64,000 nt of DNA from Siphonodentalium dalli (Eukaryota > Mollusca > Scaphopoda > Gadilida > Siphonodentaliidae): NCBI GenBank assembly GCA_032622095.1, contig CP136068.1, forward strand, positions 159,173,465 through 159,237,464. Direction: 5' to 3'. The stretch's first letter is position 1. The number at the start of each line of letters is the position of its first letter. Both the position numbers and the translations under genes were made by a program. This document shows positions 25,401 through 40,400 of the stretch, one piece after another. A model generated the notes under the pieces. That model was not told where the DNA came from and ran no database searches. It worked only from the letters and a program-made list of their open reading frames with translations.

Positions 25401-28400
25401 ATTATAAACACGACTTCCATTCACATAAACTAACCGATGTTTGCCAATTATACATAAATACATTTTGCCAGATCATAAATAACTTGACCCCGATTGCTAA
25501 TTATATATAATTACATTTATCCCACGGGGTCATATGATAGGTTTGCCCAGGTAGCGGAAACATGTTGGTCTAAACTTTAGGATTTCATCTATTGCAAATT
25601 TACGCCCCATTTTTGCCCCACAAGCGCCGTGTCACAGAACAGAGAAGCTACCGTGCAACAGAGTTGAGTCCATTAAGCACGGGAACATATGCTGTCCTGT
25701 TTAACTGGACCTGCAATTAACTTGACATATGGGTTTAGTAAAGGTCCCTGAAAAGAAATTTAAATGTCAAATAACATTTTCAAAACAGCATCACTTTGCT
25801 CTACCAACATCATAGTAATTAACCAGGACCCACATTTATAAAAGCAGAACAACTTAACGAGGTGTGTGTATTCCTCTTCCGATGTGGTCATTGTTTTCCG
25901 GTCATAATATAGATAATGCACATTTGAGCTAATAATGACTCGCAAAATAATTACCACCTCGGCGAGCTAACTCCTCGGCGTCTTCGGTGGAAGACAATCG
26001 GCGGAATAATACCCTAGCGACAACAATAGGTAGACGCTCAAGTGGGATTTAATGCCAAATATAGACTTCAGTGATCTGGGAAATTTGTATCGAGAGTATA
26101 CAAATGCATTCAGGGTTCCGGGATATTTTGTTAATACACATATTTTACTCGCTTTTAAGGTTTTGTTGTACACAATGACATGTTTGGAACAAGAAATACT
26201 ACAAGCAAGACAATTTAAAATAGTTACGATTTCTTTTATTTTGTCAATCAACAGTCAATACTACCGACCCGGTGGCAACTGACCCGACCAATACGGTACA
26301 ATCAACAGTCAATACTACTGACCCATTGGTAGCTGATCGGACCACTACGGTACAATCAACAGTCAATACTACCGACCCAGTGGCAGCTGACCCGATTACT
26401 ACGACACAATCAACAGTCAATACTACCGACCCAGTGGCAGCTGACCCGACCAATACGGTGCAATCACTAGTCAATACTAATGACCCAGTGGCAACTGAAC
26501 CGTCCACAACGGTACCATCAACAGTCAATACTACTGACCCAGTGGCAACTGACCCGACCACTACGGTACAACCAACAGTCAATACTACTGACACAGTGGC
26601 AACTGATCCGACCATTACGGTACAATCAACAGTAAATGGTACTGCCCCAGTGGAAATTGACCCGACTACTACGGTACAACCAACAGTCAATAGTACTGAC
26701 CCACTGGCAGCTGACCCGACTACTACGGTTCAATCAGCAGTCAATACTACTGATTCAGTGGCAACTGACCCGACCACTGTGGTACAATCAACAGTCAATA
26801 ATACTGACCCAGTGGTAGATCACCCGACCACTATAGTACCACAAACAGTCAATAATGCTGACCCTGTGGCAACTGAACAGACAACTACGCTACAATTAAC
26901 AGTCAATACTACTGACCCGGTGGCAACTGACCCGACAACTACGGCACAATCAGCAAGGAACACTACTGACCCAGTGGCAGCTGACCCGACCACTACGGTA
27001 CAATCAACAGTCAATACTACTGACCCAGTGGCCGCTGACCCGACCACTAAGGTACAACCAACAGTCAATTCTACTGACCCAGTGGCAGCTGACCCAACCA
27101 CTAAGGTGCAATCAGCAATGAACACTACTGACCCAGCGACAGCTGACCCGACCATTACGGTACAATCAGCAGTCAATACTACTGAACCAGAGGCAACTGA
27201 CCCAACCACAACGGCACAATCAACAGACAATACTACTGACCCAATGGCAACTGACCCGACCAATACGGTACCATCAACAGTCAATACTACTGACACAGTG
27301 GCAACTGACCCGACCACTACGATACAATCAGCAGTCAAATCTACTGACCCAGTAGCAGCTGACCCGACCACTACGGTACAATCAAAATACAATACTACTG
27401 AGCCAGTGGCAACTGACCCAACCACTACGGTACAATTAACAGTCAATACTACTGACCCAGTGGCAACTGACCCGACGTATACGGTACAATCAACATTCAA
27501 TACTACCGACCCAGTGGCAGCTGACCCGACCACTACGGTGCGATCAGCATTCAATACTAACGACACAGTGGCAACTGACCCGACCACTACGGTACCATCA
27601 ACAGTCAATAATTTTGACCCAGCAGCAACTGACCCGACCACTACAGTACAATCAGCATTCAATACTACTGACGCAGTGGCAACTTACCCGACCACTACAG
27701 TACAATCAACAGTCAATAATACCGACCCAGTGGCAGCTGACCCGACCACTACGGTGCGATCAACAGTAAATAATACTGACCCATGGGCAGCTGACCCGAC
27801 CACTACGGTGCGATCAACAGTCAATACTAACGACCCAGTGGCAACTGACCGGACCACTACGATACAATCAACAGTCAATAATACTGACTCAATGGCACCT
27901 GAACCGACCACTACATTACAATCAACAGTCAATACTACTGACCCAGTGGCAGCTGTCCCGACCAATACGGTACAATCAAGAGTCAATACTACTGACACAG
28001 TGACTACTGACCCGACCACTACAGTACAATCAACAGTCAATACTGCTGACCCAGTGGCAACTGATCCGAACACTACGGTACAATCAACTTTTATTTCTAC
28101 TGACCCAGTGGCAATTTATCCGACCACTACGGTACAATTACCAACCAATACTACTGCCCCAAGGGCAACTGACCCGACCACTACATTACAATCAACATTC
28201 AATAATACTGACCCATTGGCAATTGAACCGACCACTACGGTAAAAACAAGAGTCAATACCACTGACCAAGTGGCAACTGACCCGACCACTACGGTACCAT
28301 CAGCAGTCAATACAACTGACCCAGTGGCAGCTGACCCGACGGCTACGGTACAATCAACAGTCAATACTACTGCCCCAGTGGCAACTGACCCGACCAATAC

Positions 28401-31400
28401 GGTACAAGCAACAGTCAATAACACTGACCCAGTGGCAACTGACCCGACCAATACTTTACCATCAACATTCAATAATACTGACCCAGTGGCAACTGACCCG
28501 ACCAATACGGTACAATCAACAGTCAATAATACTGACCCATTTGCAGCTGACCCGACCAATACGGTACAATCAACAGTCAATACTACTGACCCAGTGGCTA
28601 CATACCCGAACACTACAGTACAATCAACAATGAACACTACTGACCCAGTGGCAGCTGACCCGACCACTAGGGTACAATCAACATTCAATAATACTGACCC
28701 AGTGGTAGCTGACCCGACCACTACGGTACAATCAGCATTCAATACTACTGACCCAGTGTCAACTGACCTGACCAATACGGTACCATCAACAGCCAATACT
28801 GCTGACACAGTGGCAGCTGACCCGACCAACACGGTACAATCAAGAGTCAATACTACTGTCCCAGTGGCTACAAACTTGACCACTACAGTACAATCAACAA
28901 TGAACGCTACTGACCCAGTAGCAGCTGACCCGACCACTACGATACCATCAACAATCAATACTACTGACCCATTGGCAGCTGACCCGATCACTACGTTGCA
29001 ATCAACAACCAATACTACCGACACAGTGGTAACTTACGCGACCACGACAGAACAATCAGCAGTCAATACTACCGATCCAGTGGCAACTGACCCGACCACT
29101 ACGGTGCGTTCAGCGATCAATGCTACTGACCCAGTGGCAGCTGACCAGACCACTACGGTATCACCAACAGTCAATACTACTGACCCAGTGGCAACTGACC
29201 CGAACAATACGGTACAATCAACAGTCAATGCTACTTTGTCAATGGCACCTGAACAGACCACAACAGAACTATCAACAGTCAATAATACTGACCCAGCGGC
29301 AGCTGACCAGACCACTACGGTACAATCAACAGTCAATAATACTGACACAGTGGCAACTGACCCGAACAATACGGTACCACCAACAGTCAATACTACTGAC
29401 CCAGTGGCAGCTGCCCCGACCAATACGGTACAAACAAGAGTCAATACTACTGACCCAGTGACTACTGACCCGACCACTACAGTACAATCAACAGTCAATA
29501 CTGCTGACCCAGTGGAAACTGACCCGGCCACTACGGTACAATCAACTGTTATTACTACTGACCCAGTGGCAACTTATCCGACCACTACGGTACAATTAAC
29601 AACCAATACTACTGCCCCCGGGGCAACTGACCCGACCACTACATTACAATCAACAGTCAATAATACTGACCCATTGGCAATTGACCCGACCACTACGGTA
29701 CAAACAACAGTCAATACCACTGACCCAGTGGCAACTGACCCGACCACTACGGTACCATCAACAGTCAATACTACTGACCCAGTGGCAGCTGACTCGACCA
29801 CTACGGTACAATCAACAGTCAATACTACTGACCAAGTGGCAAATGACCCGACCACTACGGTATCTTCAACAGTCAATACTAATGACCCAGTTGCAACTGA
29901 CCTGACCAATACGACCACTACAATACAATCAACAATGAACACTACTGACCCAGTGGCAGCTGACTGGACCACTATGGAACAATCAACATTCAATAATACT
30001 GACCCAGTGGCAGCTGACCCGACCACTACGGTACAATCAGCATTCAATACTACTGACCCAGTGGCAGCTGACCCGACCAATACGGTGCAATCAAGAGTCA
30101 ATACTACTGTCCCAGTGGCTACAAACCCGACCACTACAGTACAATCAACAATGAACGCAACTGTCCCAGTGGCAGCTGACCCGACCACTAGGGTACAATC
30201 AATATTCAATAATACTGACCCACTGGCAGCTGACCCGACCACTACGGTACAATCAGGATTCAATACTACTGACCAAGTGGCAACTGACCCGACCACTACG
30301 GTTCAACCAACAGTCAATACTACTGACACAGTGATAACTGATCCGACCACTACAATTCAACCATCAGTCAATACTACTGAATCAGTGGCAATTGACCCGA
30401 CCAACACGGTACCATTAACAATCAATACTACGGACCCAGTGGCAACTGACCCGACCAATACGGTACAATCAACAGTCAATACTACCGACCCAGTGGCAGC
30501 TGACCCGACCACTACGATACAATCAACAGTCAATACTACCGACCCAGCGGCAGCTGACCCGACCAATACGGTACAATCAACAGTCAATACTACTGACCCA
30601 GTGGCAGCTGACTCGACCACTACGGTACAATCAACAGTCAGTACTACTGACCCATTGGCAACTGACCCGACCATTACGGTAGAATTAACAATGAACACCA
30701 CTGACCCAGTGGCAACTGACCCGACCACTACGGTACCATCAACATTCAATAATTCTGACACAGTGACTACTGACCCGACCACTACGGTACACTCAACAGT
30801 CATTACTACCCACCCAGTGGCAACTGACCCGACCACTACTGTACAACTAACAGCCAATACTACTGACCCAGTGGGAACTGACCCGAGCACTACGGTACGA
30901 TCAACAGTCAATTATACTGACCCAGTGGCAGCTGACTCGACCACTACGGTACAATCAACAGGCAATACTATTGACCCAGCGGCAGCTGACCCGACCACTA
31001 CGGTTCAATTAGCAGTCAATACTACTGACCCAGTGGCAGCTGACCCGACCACTACGATACGATCAACAACCAATACTACTGACCCAGTGGCAGCTGACCC
31101 GACCACTACGATACGATCAACAATCAATACTACTGACACAGTGGCAACTGACCCGACCACTACGGTACGAACAACAGTCAATACTACGGACCCAGTGGCA
31201 GCTGACCCGACCACTACAATACAATTAACAGTCAATACTACTGACCTAGTTGCAGCTGAGATGGCATTGCGAGCTCGCCTGTTCAACTCATCCACTTATG
31301 ACGGCGACGTTAAACAAGCCAATACCATCACAGTCAATATATATGTAGATATAGGGGCCCTCACTGAGGTGGTGAGTATTTAACCGTTTCTGTCAAATTA

Positions 31401-34400
31401 AATTTGCTCATCAGTCTATTATCCATCTGTAGGGGTATTCGGGAAATATCATTGGAACCGGTTCATTGACCAAATTGTGATGGTTACAGTTATGCCCTGT
31501 GTCAATGCATTATCTTATATATGCGAGTCGACCATAGGTCGCCTCGCATATAAAAGAGAATGCATTGGCCTAAAAAAAAAATTATAATATTTTACTATAT
31601 TCTTTGACAATTTGATAATTTTTAATATGTGTTAAGCCAATGCATTCTCTTATATATGCGAGGCGACCTATGGTCGACTCGCATATATAATAGCATGCAT
31701 TGGCACAGGGCCGTTCTGTTGGGTAAAGGGTTAAAGGGACTGAAGGCATTCGGAGCTAGTCAACGAATAATACGAGAGCTAGCGGATTGTTCTACTTTGG
31801 ATGAACATGTTCATAATTCTTGAAATTATTGTCTGAACATCTCCTAAGTGAAATATTCATCAATGCGTATTTATGCTTAAGCGTGCACATTGTAACGGTG
31901 TGATATTCAGTTGTATGCGTGTTCATGAAATCTAAGCAAATGAAACAAAATATAAAATAAAAGTGGACAATTGTCAATTCAATTTATTTATTTCTCAATT
32001 CCCTAACAAAGGCATTGAGATAAATATATTAAGTATATACATATATGTACATGTCTACAGTTGGTCAACATGGCGAACAAACATATGTATATAGCCTACA
32101 TGCCATCAATTAAATAAATAATGTCATACATATCATATAGTTTGGCTACCATATATATATACACTTCGTTAGAATCACCTGATACAGACCAATGTTACTC
32201 TGTAGTAATACAAAACTATTAGTTAAAATTCCTCAGTGATAAAGGGTATGTGGCATGCCACGCCAGCCGTTAAGGCATGCCAATATCCCATAATATGTCA
32301 AATATAGCGAATTATCGAAATATGAAATACCACGAAAAAGCGAAATAGGAAAATACAGCGAAATTGCGGAATAAAAAATGCATCGAAATGACGAAATAGC
32401 GCGAATTATGAAATAAGAAATTATTTTTATTAACTAAATAACGGAGATATTTGAAGAAGTGTTTTTGACGAAATAACGGGCATATTTGGAGAAGTTTTAT
32501 GGTATATTCTAATGCATGGACGTTCGTGTACGTTATATGATATATAAATCTAAGAACATTCTTTGACTATTTTTCTTATCAGAATACATATATGTCGAAA
32601 TAAATGTTTGTCTTTAGTGTTGAGTAGTTCGCTCATAACTATTACATTTGGTTTTTCTGTGAATTCTATTGGCAAGAGATGGGTTCTTGATTCTTTAATA
32701 TTATCGCATTTGAACAGATAGTGAAATTCATCGCCAATTTCTTCGGAAGTACATCACGTGCAACTTCGTTCTTCAACTCCAATGTCATGCCATCTACCCA
32801 CTTCGACTGGGAATTTATGGTTGCGTGTTCGAGATTTGCATAATGTTGTTCTGTCATTTTCATTCGTACAGTCTAGATAGTCTTCAAACTGGAAATTGTG
32901 TTTGTACATTCGATAAACGGTGCCTCTAATAGACTTATCAATATCGGTGGACCAAGACGAAATAAAATTATCTATCAAGCAACATCTTACATACTCAATT
33001 AATTGATCTACATTGTTTATACTTTCAGCGCCCCATAAGTGCGATTGGCTACATTCTTCTAATACAGCACGTACCTTACCCATTCAAGGGAAACAAGACT
33101 CGTTTTCGTTTGAAACACGTATCGTGTAGGATAGCTTATAAAGCGATTTACTATTTATAGTACAGCGGCCAAATCGAAAAAGAGCTCTAGTTTTCGAGAT
33201 ACCCCTACCCACGGTAGAACAAGTTAAACCCAACATATTTTGAAGGAGAAATATATAGTGTTGACGAAAATGATAGTGAAAAATAACGGAATTGGTGGTG
33301 GCTTTTGTCAAATCGACGATGAGCGATACCCACCAGTGACTTTTACCAGAAATTAACGATTTTGGTAAAGCGAGCCCTGAGGCTATGTCCTAACCTATTT
33401 GCCAATATTGTTGGGATTAAAATTACTATATCATACCATACCTCTACCTGCTATGAAAAAAGTGTTGGTTAATTTAGATTTCCCTGCCATTGGAGCCGAA
33501 ACATTTATTTTTTGCTGAAAAATCGCACTTTTTCACACAATTTTTTTTTCAAACATTATCTTTCAAATGGATATTGCTTTTATGCCGAACTATTTAATCC
33601 TTATGGTGAAGCGGTTATATGCCAGGCATATGCAGAAAAAAGTTAACAAAAATTTAGAACGATTTGCGAAATAATGGATTTTAGCTACCCCTCCCCCAAA
33701 CACGTTTTTGGTCGACGAAAAATATTTTTGTTCAGAGAACTTTACTAAATTTCCCAAACGATCATAATGGGACCCAACATAATTCGTTTGCTGAAAGCCC
33801 GGGGACATTGCCTAAGTGATTTATGACGTGTTCCGGTTTCCAGATCCCAAATTACAACAACATCAACAACCCATTTTATTTGCTATTACATACAGTAAGT
33901 GTCGCATATCACAATTACTCCATTCTCGCTTAAGATTGAAATGCAGTAATTTGAACTATGACATATTGAGTAATCGCATTAAAACGTCCACTCGCTGTCA
34001 TTGTGGCAAAATAGAAACAGCACATCATTACTTATTGGAATGTCCTGAATTCACTGGTCCTATAGGACTGAACTTCTATGCGCCAAACTGAATGTCATTT
34101 TATCAGAAATACTCTTTTGTATGGAACACAGCAACTCAGTCATCGCGAAATTATTAACATAGTTGACGGGGTTCAAACATTTATCTCGAAAACAAAGCGA
34201 TTTCCATAACGCTGTCATTTGTTAACACTTCGTGAAAAGCATTGAAACCCTGCTAAGCGCGAAATTTACCCCCACCATATCGTCTGTAATCTCACGGCGA
34301 CGGACGTATCAATGACGCAAACAATGATATGTGTATCATTGTGTCCAATCAACTCCAACGAAACTATGTGTATATCATTGTATCCAATCAGCTCCAACTG

Positions 34401-37400
34401 GATTACATCCTAACTTATCCCATACAGTCTCTCTCCCAGATAAATTGTTTACCTCCTGATAGAACTACCCTATGTCCACAGACTCAGTTAAAACTGGGAG
34501 GATGTCCCTCGAGTTCTTGGTGTTTTCATGACTTAAAATAGCATATGCATCACATAAAAAGTTAAAATTGCATTTTTGTTATTTGCCAGCCGCTTTTTGT
34601 AAAGTGTCACATGCTGTCGGAAACCAATACAACCTTATATATCGCATAGTTTCGGCCACAATATAGGTTGATATTTAAAGCATACTCCTTTCAGTGCATG
34701 ATGTGTTCAAGACTTCAAATAGGGTAGGGGTACACACAACACAGTGAACATTTGCCAGCCGGTTGTTGTGAGTGAAGTGCACATAATGCAGACCATGTGG
34801 TGTCTTCCAATACATAAAACAAGTTTGCCTTATTTTCAGCCACTTTTTGTTAAGTGCTCATGCTTTCTGAACCCGATCCATCTATTTACATTGTGTACAT
34901 CTCTGTACAACTAACTTCCCATTGTCCATACACTCAGTCAATGAGGGTATCGTTCCAGTTCGTGGTGTGTTCTAGTCTTCAACTTGGGAAGGGGGCAATA
35001 AAAACATTGAAAAATCGCATTATTTATTTTCCAGTCGCTTTTTGTAAAGTGTCCCTGACTGTCTGGTACCAACCCATCTATAACAATTGTGTATTTCTTT
35101 ATAGAATGGCCATTTCCCAGATCGTCGTTTGGCCTTGGGGGCACATCCATTCAGTTCATGGTAGGTTCAATGGTTTACATGGTGTAGGGGTCCCTTAAAA
35201 ATCGCCTTCATCGTTTGTGTAAGGCGCCACGGTGTTCTCGCGAGAGCATTGCATCTTTTCTGATAGAACAGCCATTCGGCCACAATATATGGTGATATTG
35301 ATAGCATATGCCTTGAGCTAGTGGTGTGTTCAAGACTTCAAATAGGGATTGGATTCCCCTGAGACAGTGAAACATAGCCCTTTTCGTTTGCCGGCAGCTT
35401 GTTGTAAAGTGCCATATATAGGCTTTCGGGAACCATCTCATCCATAACAGATTCGTATTTCCGGATACTACCATTTATCCACACCCTCAGTTAACATTAA
35501 GAGCATATCATTTTTTGTAAGACTTCCAGTGGGATAGTGGGGTCATCAAAACAATATAGAACATTGGCCTTTCGTGTTTGCCAGCCGCTTTTTGTAAAGT
35601 GTTCCAGGATTTCGGGGGAACCACATCACCAATATCAATTAATAATTCCATAATAGCAATACCTTTCGATCACAAACTCAGCTAAGTATGACAGAATATA
35701 ACTTCGGTTCATGCTGTGATCAAGATGTTACATGGTTAATGGGGTCCCCCCCATAAAAACAGTGTGTATTCGCCTTTCTCGTTCACCAACCGCTTTTTGT
35801 AAAGTGACCAAGACATTCAAGACCCTGATATACTATACTCTTGCTATAGCAATTTCTCTACACACTCAGTTAATATTGGGGGCATATCCTTTCGGTTCAT
35901 TGTGTTCAAGACTTCAAATGGGGTAGTGTGGCCTCAAAACAAAAAAGTCACATTTCGTATGTTCCAGCCGCCTTTTGTAAAGTGCTCCAGGATTTCGGGA
36001 ACCAAACCACCAATACAAATTGTATATAATACATGAAAGCACTACCTTTCGTTCACGCACTCAGTTAATATTGAGAGCATATAGATTCGGTTCAGTGTGT
36101 GCTAAAAAGTTTAGAAGGGTTATGGGTACCCAAAAACAGTGAGAATTCCCCTTTCTCTTTGCTAGCCACTTTTTGTAGTGTCCCATACATTCGGAAACCA
36201 ACCCACCCACTGAAGATGCATGTTTCCCGAATTACCTACCATTTGTCCACACCTCAGTTAATATTGAGAACATATCCATCCATTGGTGCTCAAAGAAAAT
36301 ATTCAACTTTGGTATTTGCCAGCCGCCTTTTGTAAAGTACCAAAATATTTTGGGAACCAAACTACCCATATAAATTGTATATTCCCTGATAGCATGCACT
36401 ACCTTTCGTTCACAATGTGAGTTAATAATAAAAGCATATATATTCGGCGCATGGTGTGTTCAAGAGTTTAAATGGGCTTATAAAGGGGTCCCACAAAACA
36501 AAAATTATTCGCCTTTGGCGTTTGCCATCCGATTTTTGTAAAGTGCTAAAGGTTTTCGGGAACCAACCAAGCCATCCATCAACATTATGTATGTCCCGAT
36601 ATTACTATCCTTTGCCCACATCCTCGGTCAATATTTACAGCAATAATTTCAGTTCGTGGTTTGTTCAACTTTAACACGTCAATTGTGTAGGGGGTCCCCA
36701 AAACAGCAAACTCGTCTTATTTATCAGCCAATATGTGTAAAGCGACACAGGCACAACCCACCCATACAAATTATGTATTATCTGATAGTACTACATTCCA
36801 GTCACACTCTCAGTTAATATAGAGCATATAGCTTCATTTCGTATTGTGTTCAAGTCTTTAAATCGGGTAGAGTGTTCTCGAAATAATAGAAAATTCGCCC
36901 TTCATATTTGCCACGCAGCCTCGTTTAGTAAAGTGCCACACTATTTCGGTAACAAACCCATCCATAAATATTGCATATTTCCTTATGTAACTATCCTGTA
37001 TAGTTGATTCTTAATATTGATATCATATTCTTTCAGTTCGTGGTGTGTTCAAGACTTTTAATAGGGCAGTGGGGGCGTCACGATATAGAACATATTTGAA
37101 CTAAGGCTTCCACCTTGGTCAAATTAGTTTATGAGATATAAAATACAATATCCATAGCTTCTATAATTTGCTCGATTTAGAGGGACTCTAACAATCACTA
37201 TGGAAGCAACAATGATTTTGTTCTGTATGTGTAATTTATATTATGTGTCGTTTAGTACAAATAGTTTAGTTCCTCAAATTCGCTATATGTTAATATAAAA
37301 TTACATGTTATAAATAACATGTTTTGTTGTTGTTGTAACTGGTGGTTTGAAAGCCTGATGACATCTATAACCACGCTAGCGGTGTCTACGGATCAGGTTT

Positions 37401-40400
37401 TCATCACACGAATCATGATTAGATGCCCATTATAATCATTTAGAAAGGTCTGTGTTGTTATCATAAATATGTATTTTTTCTACCAGATCGCGTAAGGGGG
37501 AGCGGTACCTAATTTCCATATCTGGAAAACCATTCACAATTTCTGTCAAATACTTTATACTTGTGATGTCCAGATAACTACTGAGCCATAGGAATTATAT
37601 AGTTGGTCACGTGTTGTTTATAACACAGGTTTTAGTACTTAACATCGATGTTAATGCATGCAAAATTACCTGTTGTCAATAAAATAATTGTTGTTGTTGT
37701 TGTAACTGGGGGTCTGAAAGCATGAACACATCTGTAATCAAGTAAACGGTATATCTGGACAAAACTTTCAGTACAAGATTCATATTGGGCCCCATTAAGA
37801 TCAATTAGAAAATATTTGTAAAGTCGTTATCAAAAATATGTATTTTTTCGACCAAAAACGTTTTTGGGGAGGGGTAGCTAAAATCCAATATCTCGCAAAC
37901 CGTATAAAATTTCTGTTAACTTCTTGCTTCGTATGCTTGTCAGATAACTACTTCACCATATGGACTAAATATTTCAGCATTATTGCAATATCCGTTTGAA
38001 TGATAATGTTTGAAAAATATTATTTTTGTAAAAAAGAGAGATTTTTCAACAAATGGCAGGAAAATCTAAATTAACCAACACTTTTTGTATATCAGGAAGA
38101 GATATGGTATGCTATAGTAATTTTAACACCAACAATGTGGGTAAATATCTTAGGAAATAGCCGCATGGCTCACTTTACCAAAATCGTTAATTTCTGGAAA
38201 AAGTCACTGGTGGGTATCGTTCATCGTCGATTTGAGAATAGCCACCACCAATTCCGTTATTTTTCACAATTATTTTCGTCAATAGTATATATGTCTCCTT
38301 CAAAAAAAGTTGGTTTTAACACGTTCTACATTGGGTAGGGTTACCCGACAGCTTGTGGCGTTTGGCAGCTGCACTAATATGTAATCTTCATGGTTTATAA
38401 TTTTACACCAAAAGCTTAATCATTCGTACGTTGATAAGTATAGCAAGTGGCGGTCGACCGCTTTCGCCGTTCACCATGTAATTAGAGGTGCTAGGTTTTG
38501 ATCTGAGAATATCCTTAATGAATGTTTCTATGTAAGTTTTCAACAATGTCGTTGTTTGCGCATCCCCATATTTCAAACCCATATAAAGCAATAGGCGATC
38601 AGGGTGTCGATTAAGTAAAACATATTCCTGATTGAGAGGCAATTTTTTCTGGCCTTTCCAATTAACGCGTACATGGCTTTTGTCGCCTTTTCGGTTAGTG
38701 TTACTTTTGCAACTGAAAAAGGGAATCCAACATATTCATCCTCTCCCTCTAAAAACTGAACGTTTAAAATTTATACCCAAATAATTAAAATTTTGTACTC
38801 TCTAGATTTCGTGGTCGCCAAATTTGAAAATACGGGTTTTTGGCACTCTTCGTCTGGATAACATTAGTATTTTTGTTTTTCAACGTTAACGTGTAATTTC
38901 CATTTTTTTCCAGTACTCTTTGAATCGGTTTGTTTATAACAACTTTAAACACTTTCCATTAATTCCGCTCCGTATCATTTTGAGCCATAGTCCAGACACA
39001 CTCTATCAAACGCCTTTTCAAAATATATGAAAGCAAATATTAGCCTCGTTTTAAGTTTTTTCCATATTTTACTTAATATATGAAGGATAAACATATTATC
39101 TCGAATAAGTCGAATAATATTTACGAAAACCTGTTTGATTCTGCAGTAGGTTGTCGTTTTCTTCAACGAAAGCATTAAGTCTATTTGAGACATTTTTTGT
39201 GAATAATTTACCAAAACAGCTCGACAGAGTAATAGGTCTATAATTTTTGGGGCCCACGGGGCTACATTTATTTTTATACAAAAGTATAATCGTTCCAATT
39301 AACCATTCTTCGGGTGCACATCCTGAGTCTAAAATTGTATTACAGAGTTTGTGATATGTATCCAGCAATCGTGGTTGTGATGCCTTAAGATATTCATTTA
39401 AAATGTTATCGTGGCCGCTCGATTTACTATTTTTCAGAATTCTTAGAGCTGTATCTATTTCTTCCCTACTAATTGCCTTATTTAAATTTGTGTCGGCTGT
39501 TCCAGGGTTTGGTCACAAAAGATATCGCGAGGCTGTGTCTTAGTGCTCAGAATTTATATTGGGAAAGAATTCAGCAAGTGGAGCAAGCTTAATTGAATGG
39601 TTATTGTTTTTTGATTCTCTATTGGTTAACAAATTCCAGAAATCGCGTGTGTTCCGCGTGTTCATGTTTGAACTGTTTCTTCTCATTGTCTCCCTGTGTG
39701 TCCTGATAGCGAAGTCCATTTCTCGTTTATATGTTTTGGCCGCCGATTTCATCGCATATTTCGAGTAGACATTGTGCATTCGGTCTTTCTGTATTCCATA
39801 CGAGCCTTTCGACATTGTATTGTAAACCATGGTTTAGTGTGATTATGTTTTTTGTGACTTTCGGTTGATTAGAAGAATATGTCTTAGTATCGAAGGTTTT
39901 ATTAGCTGCTCCTACAACTATATTCGTGATATCTTGTACAACTTCGTTCAATAATTCTGAGCGGCCTTTTTCGTCCGTGTCCGCCATATTTTCAAGTTTC
40001 GAACTTATACTGTTAATATTATAAGTGTCAATATTACACTTCGGTGTGCCTATCCGGTTCCAGGTTTGTTCTATCGCGTCGCTTTCGGATGGTTTTTTCC
40101 ACGATAAAACCGCAACAGTGCCTGCACTGCACGTCGGAAAACAAAGCAGTATAGTCTAACACCAGACAGTCCATAACGATAGGAATAGTTGTTGATGAAC
40201 ATATGGTATACTCTATCACTGATGCGTCCCTACATGTCAGGGCACCAACATTTCTATCTTGACCAGTTCTACCGTTAAGTATTGCAAAACTATTGCGTCT
40301 ACAGTATTCTAATAATTTATCACCGTAACTGTTTTTGTCAACTCCTTACTGGTATGTTCTCTGGTCCAACCTACCGAGTCTAATTTGATAGAGCTGATTT

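Larger units (their letters stand above)
33202..38341. mobile_element. 5.1-kb element with long terminal inverted repeats, inserted in the LINE
   Basis: The left end (33202-33790) and the reverse complement of the right end (about 37780-38341) match over roughly 550-600 bases with moderate divergence. Examples are CCCCTACCCACGGTAGAAC against ACCCTACCCAATGTAGAAC, and TTGGTAAAG...CACCAGTGACTTTT. TA lies on both sides. Inside are a LINE C-terminal scrap (33816), a satellite array (34560-37100) and a duplication of part of the right repeat (about 37320-37680 and 37690-38060). No transposase was recognised, so it is non-autonomous. Confidence 0.7.

Noticed and set aside
26244-31295. Long minus-strand frames rich in Val/Thr/Gly ([13 protein letters not shown] repeats) opposite the mucin exon
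   Set aside because: They follow from the 54-bp period, are broken into pieces by stops, and have no domain or splice context, whereas the plus-strand frame is open for 5.1 kb and ends in a receptor domain.
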